NCBI GenBank assembly: GCA_963580455.1
Contig: OY756958.1
Span: 7,824,501-7,888,500 of the forward strand
Direction: 5' to 3'
DNA from: Euonymus europaeus
Lineage: Eukaryota; Streptophyta; Magnoliopsida; Celastrales; Celastraceae
Length of the DNA stretch: 64,000 nucleotides
Shown one piece after another: positions 10,479 to 22,079 of the stretch. The stretch's first letter is position 1. The number at the start of each line of letters is the position of its first letter. The notes beneath the pieces were generated by a model. That model made no database searches. It worked only from the letters and a program-made list of their open reading frames with translations, and was not told the DNA's origin. The position numbers were made by a program, and so were the translations under genes.

Positions 10479-11238
10479 TGAAATCACTAGGCTGACACAA
10501 GAGTGGGGGTGAATTGTATCTCCAAAAACTAAGTATAAACACCAAATACAAAACCACAATCTAAAAACTCACAAATGATCAAAACAGTGTCTAGAGTACA
10601 AATCTGTCAACCAACCAAGTAAATAATATTTGACCTTGTAATTCAACTCAGAATGCAACGAAATTTGGTATGAAATATCAAAACACCTTAATGAATACTA
10701 TATCAAAAATTCATATCCAAATTCAAAGTCTAGCTATATGAACAGTGCATGGACAGATTTCTATTCCAAAAAGTTAACTATAAAAAATATACCTATAATC
10801 CACTAATCACAAGTTGTTCGACCACAAGCAATATCCCAAAAAACAATGGCAGCAAGCAACACCATAATATCAATTTCTAAGGCACACAAATCACTAATAG
10901 CACCAAACAAGAAAGGAAATCAAAAATAGAGTACACAAGGATGAGTGTGTTTGAAAATTGTTTTATTTTTAAGTTGTGAAAAATTGTTTTGAGTATAGTT
11001 TCTAAAAATAATTTTTAGGAATAAAAAGTGTAAAAAAATTCATTTGATTTGTATAATTTGAAAACTGTTTTCAAAATAGAAAACAGAAAATTCATTTGGC
11101 ATACGTTGTTTTTAAAAAACAAAAAACAAAAAATTTGTTTGGATGTTGTATTTGTTTAAGCACAAAATTTATTTAACAATTATAATTATATTAGTTGAAC
11201 ATAGAGTTTAGTATTACACTAATAACAATACATTTAGT

Positions 11239-12590
11239 CTAATCATTTCTATTATTACAATGATCTACCCACATCAAATTAGCCATATAGTCACGATATT
11301 GGGACATTACTGCTGCTTCTTGATCATCAACAAATATATTATCAGCACTACTTGAACTTGCTCCAGTAGCCGCCGTTGAAGTTGAAGGTTGCATATCGAC
11401 ATCGTCCATATTCTCCCATGTATGGAAAAGAATATCAGGTTGTGCTTGTAAGCATAGAAAATTATGAATAATACAACATGCAATTACAATAAGTCTTTAC
11501 CGAGTTGGCTTGTACGAAGGCATCAATTTCAAAATCGGAAATCGAGCCTTTAGAACTCCGAAACATCTTTCAATTACCATTCTCATTGAAGAGTGCCTGT
11601 GGTTGAACAATTCAATGCGAGTACGAGGTCCTCCTCTATATGGCGGTAAGAATCCCGGGGTGCATGGGTATCCGGAATCAACAAGATAATACTGGTCTGC
11701 ATAATTAAATTAAGTTGCATCAGTCCATATATAAACATATCAATGTAAAAAAAATTATGATCATACTTCCAACAGGTTGTGGAAAGGAATTTTTCGGCCT
11801 CGTTATTGCATCTAGGAAAACCCTGGAATCATTGGCCGTGCCCTCCCATCCTGTGTAAACGAAAGTGAACATCATATTGAAATAACAAACGCACATGACA
11901 TTTTGAGTTACAGTAGATTTTCTTCCTCTACAAGCAGTTAATTTTTCTGTCGGAGCCCATGCACTAACGTGTGTCCCATCGATCGCACTAATGCAACCCT
12001 GAACCACATGTGTCAACATTAATGTACGGATTAATGTTTAATATTAAATTTATAGTAATGATTATTGATGTATACCTCAAACCATGGATAATATTTTGGA
12101 TTTGTTTTGTACTGGTCTGGCAGTTCTGTTGATCCTTGCTTAATTATGTCATTCCCAAGTCAACAAATGGCTTTCAAAGTCTTGTGAAAGTGTGTGCATA
12201 TAGTCTCCGTAGAGTGCTAAAATCGATCTGCAGCTACTCTGTGTTGAACATTATGCCCGATAATGAACAAAAATATGGCAACCTTTTCTTCTAAATAAAC
12301 ATCTCAGGAATCATCCAGAGATCACGTTCTCGTAACACATGACAAAGGTTCACGAAAGTAACATTATCCATACGAAAGAGTTCGTAACATACCCTTGTGT
12401 GCCCATTCAACAATTCCGAAATGTAGTTACGACCAGACAATGCTGATGTTCGCATCCGATTATTAGGAATACTACTTAAATGACGAACTTCTTCAAGCTT
12501 AGCCGCTTGTAGAAGAATCATTAACTCAATTAAATTTTCATTGCCTGAGTCAGAAGAAGACATGATCGTTTGCTTCTGCCAATTTATCAT
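11239..12590 (-). pseudogene. Harbinger transposase (DDE_4), three exons, with nonsense mutations
   Basis: The would-be nuclease that cuts and reinserts the element. Reading on minus: N-terminal region from 12590 (ISELLNGHTRVCYELFRMD, FVNLCHVLRERD), exon end WFE at 12076, intron 11999-12075, GCISAIDGTHVSAW (first D), TQNVMCVCYFNMMF, YTGWEGTANDSRVF (second D), intron 11697-11766, YYLVDSGYPCTPGFLPPYRG, then VIERCFGVLKARFPILK (E), and an acidic tail ending at 11239. Catalytic D-D-E are present. In-frame stops occur after AADRF and KAIC (12110-12220) and after SYKPTR (about 11500). The element is therefore non-autonomous today. Confidence 0.88.
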
Positions 12591-14289
12591 AACTCGGTCA
12601 GTATAATATTAAATACAACTCATCATTTCACAAGTGCTAAAAATGGACTCAAACATAACATAATTTTATTTATCGAAAGTTATAAAACTCACGAAACTCA
12701 TCATTTCACATGCAATGCAGTCATTTTCTTTTCGAAAAAGAGGAAAAAAATATATTCAAGTTATTCTATTTACGGGTCCCATGGTGATCACACTAATTAA
12801 TTTGTAGAGAAGACATGTTCAATTACCATCAATTTTCCTCCAACAAAAAAAAATAGGTCACGGGTCACAGGTCACAAGGACCAAGCAAAACAAGGGGCGG
12901 GTGGTTGGCAAGACAAAATTGAATTGAATGTAAAATTGAATGCCCAATCAATTGTGATAGAACCAACAAATGCATGAAATGGTATTAGTTCTTTGGCAAG
13001 ACAAAATTCAATTCTCACAAATTTCTGATGGATTGACGGAGCTGAATCTGGCCTCAATTTTGGGATAAAGGATTTGATAATGATGATGATAACAATAAGT
13101 TATTTATGCCCAAAAGAAGTAACAACTGATCATATGAAAAATCAAAGTTAGTCCCAGCATAGGATTCCATCAACAGAAGTAATATTTCAAAATTTTCCAT
13201 GAATTTCAGTATATTAACAAATATATTTTTGATAGTACTCTAAATGAGATTAACATTAAACAGTTTCAAGATATGAATAAATAACCCCCCAAAAAAATTT
13301 TGGGGAGCCGCCTCCAACCCCACATGATTTTACCTTCCCTCAAATAAAATTCTTTTTTCATACTGTTAGTTTTGAATACTTAAAACAAGAATTTTAAACC
13401 AATAATTCGAAGCCTATTAATCCCCACTATTATCATCATCATTACATCCAGCTGATGTCAAACAATTGTCTAACATTAGAGAGAAACGTATGGAAAAAAG
13501 TGCAAAGTGAAATTGTTTAAGGTTTTTGATGAGATAAGTGAGAGATTTATACAATTACAGTAAGTACCAATATGATGATAAATTGAAACTAAATTGGCAA
13601 AAAATGAGTCATGCCAATGTCAGAGGAATCTACCATGGCATCAAAAAAAAGTCTAAAATAAGTTTAAAGAAATAGATTAGCAAGGATATATTAAGAAATG
13701 GTTAACAACAATAAAAAGGAAAAGAAACAAAAAGCACCATCTCACTGAGGAGATCCAAGCAGCAGTACCATATGGAAAAAAAAAAGTGGAAAAAAGCAAA
13801 AATGTGAACAAAGTTAGATCAAAACTTACAAAGATTATTGTTGGGGAAGAGAATTCTCAGCTACGTCTCCTCTTAGAATGTATTGCTAGAACAAGACAAC
13901 CCTCATGACTATATATAGAAAGAGGTTGGCCCCTCCTCAAATAAAGCATGTATTACCAATCACTTCATACACAGAAAAGATTCAAAAAAGACAGAAAAAC
14001 TAGGGAGAATCTTGCAGTGCTAGATGCTCTGAAATGATACCTGAAAAAAATGTATCATAATGAACACAGTCCCACTACTTTATTACATAAAACCAAAGAG
14101 TCACAGTACACACATCCAGTATAAATTAAAATACAGTCAAAGTTCAAGTGCCCAGGTTCAAACATAATTATTAAAGCAAACAACCAACAGTACGACATTA
14201 AATAAAAAATATTGAAACAAAGTCTTATGCTAGGCATACCAACTACCAGACTAGAAGCAGCCATTGATGCAAGAACAAGCATATGCACC

Positions 14290-15276
14290 CTACAGATTGA
14301 GGAGCCAGCATTCCCTCATGTCTTCTGTCATTGCTAGGAACATCCTTCGCATGTCGAGGTTAAGAAACATGGGACATGCACTGATACAAACTTCTACAGC
14401 AAAAGGCATTGCAGCGACAATGGCCATAGCCTTCTCCAAAGAGTCATCCTGTGTATGGCTAGTCACCTCACAGCTGGATCCCCTTAGCCTCTCAACTTTC
14501 GCTTTTTGAACATCGACGAACGCATGTATAGCATCGCTTACATCACTTTGCTTTGACTCCTTCTTCGAAGCCCGTCTCACTGCTGGTGCCAACCTTTTCC
14601 CACTACGAGTCTTTGGATCCATCAAATCATCATCAAATTCATCATCATCGTGTCCATTTCTAGTAGATACGTGGACACCAGCACGTCTGAAATGCATATC
14701 AAGGTCATTCTCATCGCTTGTATTTGGTGGACTTTGTGTCGAAGCATGATGCAACACATCAGTAGCTGTCCCAGTGTTGAAAAGTAAGCCAAGACTGTGA
14801 TAATTCTCACACCCTTTCTTCTTGAATTGTTGAGCCACTGGATGTGCCTACAAGATTTTTCAGAATTATATGTAAGAAATCACTAATATAGTTCCTGACA
14901 CACGAGCATAATGAAAGACACATAAAAATATCAGAGTACGGACCTTCAAGTATGTTGCCCATACTTCTTTGTCTGCGGTGACGGTGTTGGTAATAGAGTC
15001 CCATCCAAAACCGTTGTGCTTGAGAAGATCAGAAAATGCGCGGTACTTGATCATGAGGCGATTAAATTTCTGTTTGATTTGCTTCATATTATAGGTTCTT
15101 CCAGTCTTTGTATTCATCTCTGCAAGAATTGTGGTCCAAACTCGGTTATGAAAGACACCATTCTTCATGTTACCCCTACTTGCTTGCTCAACCATTACAT
15201 CCACAAACAGCTTCTCCTTGACTGAGCTCCACAGGGTCGTTTCCTCAGCCAAGTCATGTGATGATTCCATTTGCAA
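14290..15276 (-). CDS. Myb/SANT-like DNA-binding protein of the Harbinger element (ORF1 type), 2 exons
   Basis: Exon 1 is 15276-14944 and exon 2 is 14847-14290, joined across a 96-bp GT-AG intron, giving about 296 residues. The N-terminus is a Myb_DNA-bind_3 domain (LFVDVMVEQASRGNMKNG, VWTTILAEMNTKTGR, QIKQKFNRLMIKYRAF, GWDSITNTV). This trihelix-like fold is shared by PIF/Harbinger second ORFs and L10-interacting-type proteins. Exon 2 starts AHPVAQQFKKKG, then a Ser/Asp-rich linker and a helical tail. In this transposon class the Myb-like protein helps bring the transposase to the DNA. The frame is open, unlike the partner transposase, so it may still be made. No host role is shown. Confidence 0.75.
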
Positions 15277-15724
15277 AACCCTAGAAAAACCAATAACCTA
15301 GGATAAATGATAGCCAATAACCAACAACCAAGCAAAAGCAGTCATCATTCCATTCTTGAAAATTTAATCAGTAGAGATACAAAAGAACAATATATTCACA
15401 TACAAAACCAATAGTATCAGAAAAAAGACAATGACAGCACCTGTTGATTACATTATAGATGAAGTTTGGTGATCAAGAAGGACAATTATTTTTGGGCCCT
15501 CCAATAGAGTTCACCAAGAAAAAACTACCTCGCTAAACACGTTAAACAAAAAAATATTATAACACAATGCAACTTTTCTTTCCTTTTAATCAAACAAACA
15601 AGAAAAAAGAAGGCAGCCCCATAACTGAAGACCACGAAGAGGTAACCCAAATAGGACAAATCAATAATGCTTGATTAGATATCTAATGGTTCACCCTACG
15701 GATTTAGCAAAAGAGCAGCTCTTG

Positions 15725-16290
15725 AGGTCGATGAAATGCTTGAAGTATGGGAAACCACTAATCAGGAGGGCAACATCGACATGAAAGTTGGTAAGGCCAG
15801 GAAGGTGAACACTCCTGCAGTAAACACCCGGCTACAGAGTCATTGGTTGAAGAGGAGTTGGGTGTGGATAGAGAGATCTCCAGGAGATTAACGGAGCATG
15901 TTCAAGGAGGAATCAAGATAAATATTCTTGAAAGACTTGATTCTGATTCGAAGAAGTTGACAAACCTTCAAATAATTGTATAAGATTTGAAGAGAAAGGT
16001 GGATATAACTGAGAAGAGCAAAAAGGGTAAGGGTATTGAATTTGATAATGTGAAAGAGCAGCTTGAAGAAGCTGGTGAGGCCATCCTGAAATTGTTCCTC
16101 ATCAACCACAAATTATTGAAGAACGTTGAAGGTTCTTCCTTGTCTTATGATGAAAAATCAGCATTGGAATCATATCAGAAATTGATTGCATTTATTTACA
16201 CAAAAAGGTCAAAAATTCCATCTAAATCCATAGATGTAAGAATTGGACAAGTAAAACAAAACCCAGTCTGGAATCTTTCCAAGAAATAAG
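15725..16290 (+). pseudogene. Captured fragment of a NETWORKED (NET1-type) actin-binding protein gene
   Basis: The + strand carries coiled-coil sequence that closely resembles the C-terminal part of plant NET1 proteins: EMLEVWETTNQEGNID, KVGKARKVNTPAVN, then, after a frame change, EEELGVDREISRRLTEH-like sequence, NILERLDSDSKKLTNLQI, a TAA stop, DLKRKVDITEKSKKGKGIEF and VKEQLEEAGEAILKLF. NET proteins link actin to membranes; the membrane-actin NAB domain is not in this piece. After about 16175 (SALESYQK) similarity to NET1 fades. It lies inside the Harbinger element, opposite in strand to its genes. Family recognition is from memory of NET1 sequence motifs. Confidence 0.75.
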
Positions 16291-16291
16291 C

Positions 16292-16940
16292 ATGATAATA
16301 AAAAAATCTCAAACAATCACGGAAGAACAAGATTCAAGAACAAATAAAGAAAATAGACAAATGATATGAAGAGCTTGAAGGCAAAACCTGGTGGTCAAAG
16401 CGGGGTGAGGGCGAATAGATCAGATCTAGTTCACGAATCGCTTCCTCTTCTAATCCCTCCAACGCTAATCGACCTAATTGAGAGAGAGGTATTACTAGCT
16501 TAGAGGGGAAAATCACAAATCTTTTAGATCTGTCGCTGGTACGTCCATGCCTAACGAAAATAAAAAAAATACGTACCTGGAGGCCCTAATCGATACAAGA
16601 GTATCTCGGATCGACGATGGATTCGCCCAAGCTTGAGTTGAGAGGATCCACGGTGCTGCAAATGGAGGAAGAAACAAATGTAGGAAATAGGGTTTGTCAT
16701 GCAATTCTATTTTGGTTTTGCATTAATTTACAATTTTGCCACTGATTAATGAAAACTATTTCCCGTGTTTTTGTTAATTTTGAGAATAATGGACGTGAAA
16801 ACATCTTAGATCTGTTCTCGATTTTTTGTCTACAAAATTGAAAACAATTTTTGAGAACATCTCAACCGAAAACACACCTCAAATAAATTTCTAAAACAAA
16901 TATTTAAATTCAAAAAAAAAAATTGTTTTCAACACCCTAA
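16292..16940. other. Harbinger element outer region without a recognised gene
   Basis: Between the NET1-like fragment and the right terminal repeat only short unsupported open frames are present. The sequence becomes AT-rich toward the terminal repeat, with AAAATTG and ATTGTTTTC motifs resembling those inside the left end (10952-11110). This could be the 5' leader side of the element genes. Confidence 0.5.
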
Positions 16941-17925
16941 TCAAACACACTCATAGTGGTTCGGTCACACCTACATCCACTATCTACGCCCTCAAGCTTA
17001 GGATTTCCAAATTCACTAAAGGATATAAGTGGTTTTGCAAGTTTACCACAAACTTAGGGTTCCCAAATACACCCAGACTTGTACACCATCAAGGTTTGAA
17101 GCTAACCTTAAACTTTCACACACCTCTCAAAGGTAATGCCCTTAAAAGGGACTTTTACAAGTGATTTGGTTTTTGGTTCTCTCAAGATTAGCTCTAAGCT
17201 ATTTGGATGAGGAACACTTAATCTCTCGATGTAAAACTCACGGATAGGATATAAATTTGGCTCAAATTCGTGGTTTTCACTCAACCAAAGGTTCACATAA
17301 AGTCTCACAAGGATGGAAATAGGTTTTGGAGAAACTTTGTGGAAAGTAGCTCAAGAACACTCAAAGATATACCTTAATAGTTTTTGGCTTGAAAGTGTAT
17401 CTTAGCTTGAGGTTGATGAGGGGAAGATGATGACAATAATCTCAGCAAATGATGATCAAAAGATCATGAGAAGATCACTCAAAGTGTGGAATGAAGCATG
17501 ACTTTCCTCTTCATTTGTCTCCATCGAATCTTGGCCATTGGATCTTGTTAATCTTCAATCTCAGTTCTCAATCAACTTATAATCTCTAGCCTTCATCTTC
17601 AAAAATGAAGCCAATCAACACCATTGAAAGACTAGTCGTTATTGACTGGTCAACCTTTTATTTAAATTTCAAATATTGGCTTCAAGGTTTGTTTGGATCT
17701 TTTGTGCTTCTTGTTAAACTCTTCTTCATGCTTAGAAAGGCTTCAACAATCAACCAAAAACCCTTGCAAGGCTCACACGAAATTTCTCCCAAAATACTTG
17801 AAATAAAGAACATAATAGTACATGGTGATGTGGACAATTCTCCTCCAAGTGTTTTGGCTCCAACCTTTTTCATTTGATTTCAAATGAATCCAAGGCTTCT
17901 CAAACTCCCTTCAAAGGCTCCTAAG

Positions 17926-18916
17926 CAATATTTTTGGAGCCGGACCGGACTGGCCGGTTGAACCGTGAATCGATGACCTATCCGGTCCGGCATACACATT
18001 TAAACTAGGGAGCCCGGTTTAGGTCTAAAAAAGCAAAAAAAAACTGAAAGGTCAGAAATCAGAAAGGGGAAGAAAACCCGACTCTCTACTATTTCGCTTT
18101 AGCCTTTAGGGCTCACTCTGTCGTCTGCCTTTTGTTGTCGTGTTTCAAGACTATTGGAGACTGGAGAAGCTCACTTCACCCGTGCCGCCGTGCTGGAGAC
18201 TGGAGGAGCTCTCTTTGATTTCGTAGCTGGAGCTTCGAGGAGCAGCCGTGTGTCGAGAACAGTTAGTGGTTGTGACTTTCGAGAACAGCCAAGTTTCTTG
18301 TTCATTTCATTTTTGATGGCATGCCTTGGTTTCTTGTATTATTGATATTGAATTTACTCTTGAATTTTGTTTTAGTTTTGTCGAAAATTTGAATCATTTG
18401 ATTCATCTAATGTAAATCGTGAGTGGCAGAGTGGAGCTCCCTTTGATTTTGATTTTGATTTTGATTTTGATTTTGATTTGTGATCTGATAGAGGTATAGA
18501 GCTTTAGAGCCATACTGTGATATTGTCAAAGACTCAAAGTGCCAATCTGCCCCCTATGAGCAGTGGTATGTGCCTCTGTAGAGTGTGGAGGCAGTGGAGC
18601 AATGCATGGCATAGGGCACACCAGACTCCATCTCAATTTGAATTTTGATTTTTGAATCTGTCTCAATTTAGCTCCATGCAAAAAGGTACCTTATGAAGTT
18701 AGGTATCAAATGGAAGGAAAGGAGATAGTTTGCGTTTTTTTCTTGTTCATGAAGTGTCAAAATAGCTCTATGTTACTTAAAACAGGTTAGAATTACTCAA
18801 AACATATTTAGAAATGGTAAAAAGATGAAAAATCTCCTTTTTGCCCGTGCCGGCCGGTTGAACCGTGAACCAGTCATCACACCGGTTTGATGACCGACAC
18901 GGTATTAAAAACATTG
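17926..18916. mobile_element. hAT-like non-autonomous element, copy 1 (991 bp)
   Basis: Ends CAATATTTTTGGAGCCGGAC (17926) and, inverted, CAATGTTTTTAATACCG (18916) form a degenerate terminal inverted repeat. Flanks are CTCCTAAG (17918-17925) and TTCCTAAG (18917-18924), matching at 7 of 8 bases, as in hAT target duplications. The ends are rich in CCGGTTGAACCG. No transposase domain seen. It splits the LTR of Copia element B. Confidence 0.75.
18442..18480 (+). repeat. Hexanucleotide microsatellite (TTTGAT)n
   Basis: Six and a half consecutive TTTGAT units within the hAT-like element. Confidence 0.9.
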
Positions 18917-19883
18917 TTCCTAAGGATTTTTAGAAGGATTATGATCGAACCCCTACTCCAAATAAATCATCCAACATTAATTCAACTTAGTCTAACCCAT
19001 GAAAGGTCAATTTAAGGAATTTAGGCTATTTTTTGTAAGAAAAAGATTGCACCAATTTAAGTCTTCTTGACTCCAAATTTGGTCAACTTTCTCAATACAT
19101 ATATCTTAGACCCTTTACTAAATAACTCCTTCAATGTAGCTCACATAATCTCAATTGCTACCAAATAGGGTTTCCTAAGGGATTTCGGGTTCAAGGGCAC
19201 TTTAAGCCTAAACAATGAAACCTCAATGCTCCGTGACCATTTCATATCTTCAATTAATGTTCCACATAAGTGTATGATTTTTACCTACAAATAAATGAGT
19301 GATAGAATACTCCAATTTTGCTTGTAAGCTCAAAGAGCTCAATGATTGCACTTGGGTTAACCAATATGATATAAGCTCAACAAAATTCAATTAAGCACAT
19401 GATTTCATACAAAATTCACTTATAATGGAGATCGTTTGGTCATTCAATTTGATTACGGAAATCTCAACTAGGCTAGTTTCACAACTACACTAGTGAATTA
19501 ATTTCAACTGACAAATTGAACATGATAGACTTAAAATTGACCTGACAATATTTCACAATGAAAAATTCTAGAGTGTCTTAAATAATTTTCAAAACAAGAA
19601 TCAAGTCAATCAAAGATAATATAATTAAGTTATGACAATTCAACCAACGTGTGCACAGTGTGATGTTTAGACAGTTTTTGTAATGTGAAAATGAACAAGT
19701 CCAAAATCATTAAATTCATATCAAATATGATCAAAAATGATTCCAAAGATATATAATGAAGCTTAAATAAGTAGATAAAATACATTTCATGATTTATCCA
19801 AATTCATCCAAAGTTAAGCACAATCAAATAGTCCAATACATATTTTTGCATCAAAACACAAATTTAGGACATATGGTCCAACA

Positions 19884-22079
19884 ACATCATCTTTTATTGA
19901 CACATTTCCACGTGATGAGTCATCATCGTTTTCATTTGTTGAATCTTTTCCCGAAGTGCTGGTTCGTGGTGCCATTACTTTTGTTCTTGAGGTCCCACCA
20001 GGTGTGCCAAAAAGGTTGTTGGCTCAAAATGGTGTCATATTGCAGATGTGCTAGAGATGAAAGTGTCTCAACTGTAGAGTATGAAAATTACACCAATTAC
20101 TATCTAACTAAATCAAACGAAAGTAGATTACATTGGGACCTTGGTAATCTTAGGTTCCTCAACTTCACTAAATTGCACTTTGTTGAGATTAATAGAAATA
20201 AAAATAGAATGACACCAAACATAAATTGACACAACGATAGTTGATAGTTGATATTTGATACTTGACAGTAATGGTTTAAATACAAAGGTGGCATGGCGGA
20301 TAACATACTAGCACTATGAATTGACACTGAATTCACTAAGTATGAGAATTTGGAGAGATACTCTGTTCAAGTCTTGTGTTTGTCTTGTTTGATTTGATTT
20401 ATTAATGCCTCTTTCTGTCTCCCACCTCTCTTTAGGTATGTCTTCCACCAAGTTCAGCCATGTTTCACGTCCTTCCTCCATTAATCCTTATTTTTCCAGG
20501 CACAAATGTAAACTTCCAGATGTGTAACTTAAACAAATCCTGGCAGCTGGTTACTTGCATAACTCCTGCCAAGTGGCCTTTATTTTGAGCTACTAGATCC
20601 ACATTCTCAAGCCAAACTGTCACAAATTCCTTACTAGATCTGAACTCTTCATACTAGGCTGCCACTTCTTCCTGGATCATGTTATCTACCTGCGACCGCG
20701 CTGGCTATCTATCACGAGTTGATTATGTGGGTTTGGTTACTGGGCCTGGTCTTACATGGAAATGGTATTTAACAATGAGATTCTTGTTATTTGGGTGAAG
20801 AAACAATAATATGTTCACATGTGGAAACCCTTGATTTCGGAATTCAATCGTAGAAAGGACTACATGCATAATTTAAAATATTAAGATGTTAATAATACAT
20901 GTACAATATCAATTTGTTATAACTTTAAAATTAAATCTTAGCAACTACATATAGAATGTTGACTAATCAATATTGTGACTTTTTCTAATTGAATTGAAAA
21001 TAACTAGATCTATTTAATATTGCAACCATTAAATATATATATATATATATGTATGTATCTCTTATTCTTCGTTTGATTTGTTGAATCACCCTGAGGCATG
21101 ACTATTGTGAGGAGACAACATATGGCCCTTTAACAATGGTAAATGAGCTTGGTAGAGCTTATAAGCTCAGCTTCTCTCTGTCAAACATACTCTCTACCAA
21201 AATGCTAATTTTAATTTGTCCACCTATTTCATCATTACAGATTATTGTTTTGAGTTTCTGGATTTATGTGGTGTTCAAGTTGGTTCAGATTAGCCTTCAA
21301 TATTTAGTAAATGTCAAGATTATAGGTGGACATTATTTTTCTTCACATTTGTGTCAATCTTCAACTAAAATAACATAAATATTGATTGGTCAATTTTGTT
21401 CTTCTATTTTATGTTGTATAGTCTAACTTGTGACACTAATGATACTGGAAAAGCAAGATGAAGAAGAGTTATAAGGCGCATGCATTACACACTTTTCAAA
21501 CCCAAGCCCTAGATAAACAACAGGTAATTAGTACATCATTATTAGACATTGAAGTATATTATTTTCCTACATAATTGGGCAAATTTGATAATTTTTTTGT
21601 GTATGTCATTGTTATTGATACATCAATGTTGCAATAGACTTTTTTTGACGTGATGTATCTTTATTTTTATTTTTTTGGCAAAAATTTCTACTAGAATTCA
21701 TTAGTGCTGGAATTGTCTTTTGTTAAATACTTAGCTTCAGGTGCATATTACAATAACAAAATATAAGTTATGAGTGGTGTTAATCTTGATATTATGTATG
21801 AGGTAGAGAAACATAGCAGACCATTAAAATTTTGGTTTGAAGGGTATGCTAGGAGAATAAAATAGATGTGATCATATAGAAGGAATCAAGGGAATTGTGT
21901 TGAAGGAAATGATTAGATAGAAAGGTTCCCACCATTTGTTTAACATTTTTTTCTTAAGGGGAAGGTGGCAAAAATTACTTTATCATTTTAGTAAGAAATT
22001 GTGCATTTTCATGACATCAACAATGCTGAAGATTGGTAAATGATCAAGTCTAGAACTATATTTTTTTTGTTTATCTAGC
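19884..22079. other. Intergenic stretch, no supported gene
   Basis: About 2.2 kb. A short coding-like run on + at about 19890-20040 (SFVESFPEVLVRG, VLEVPPGVPKRLLAQNG) is followed quickly by stops, and I do not recognise it. An (AT)n run lies at about 21034-21050. The remainder is AT-rich with only short open frames. Confidence 0.5.

Larger units (their letters stand above)
10941..16954 (-). mobile_element. PIF/Harbinger DNA transposon with transposase, Myb-like ORF and a captured gene fragment
   Basis: Perfect 14-bp terminal inverted repeats, ATGAGTGTGTTTGA at 10941-10954 and its complement at 16941-16954, enclose a DDE transposase pseudogene and a Myb/SANT-like ORF, both on the minus strand. 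Two such ORFs are the hallmark of PIF/Harbinger elements. The usual 3-bp TWA target duplication is not clean: the outermost AT is present on both sides and may be part of the duplication. Subterminal AAAATTGTTTT-like sequence recurs at both ends. The 12600-14050 stretch holds no recognised gene. Confidence 0.88.
10480..19883 (-). repeat. 5' LTR of Copia element B, in three pieces (10480-10942, 16953-17925, 18917-about 19883)
   Basis: The LTR ends (minus strand) at 10480 with ...GATTTCA. Its homologue at about 23340-24010 in the opposite orientation shows that 10930-10942 joins 16953 onward (ACACAAGGAT / ATAGTGGTTCGG), so the Harbinger element is an insertion. The second piece joins the third across a hAT-like element with an 8-bp duplication. 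The outer border is uncertain: TGTTGGACCATATG at 19883 (minus) is a plausible TG start. Summed length would be about 2.4 kb. No coding domain seen in the pieces. Confidence 0.65.

Noticed and set aside
16334..16704. Two minus-strand open frames near the Harbinger right end
   Set aside because: No start context, domain or splice logic; likely chance frames in leader DNA.
10941..16954. hAT or CACTA assignment for the 6-kb DNA element
   Set aside because: Transposase motifs (GAIDGTH-like, GWEGTANDSR, ERCFGVLK) and a Myb-like second ORF are specific to PIF/Harbinger.
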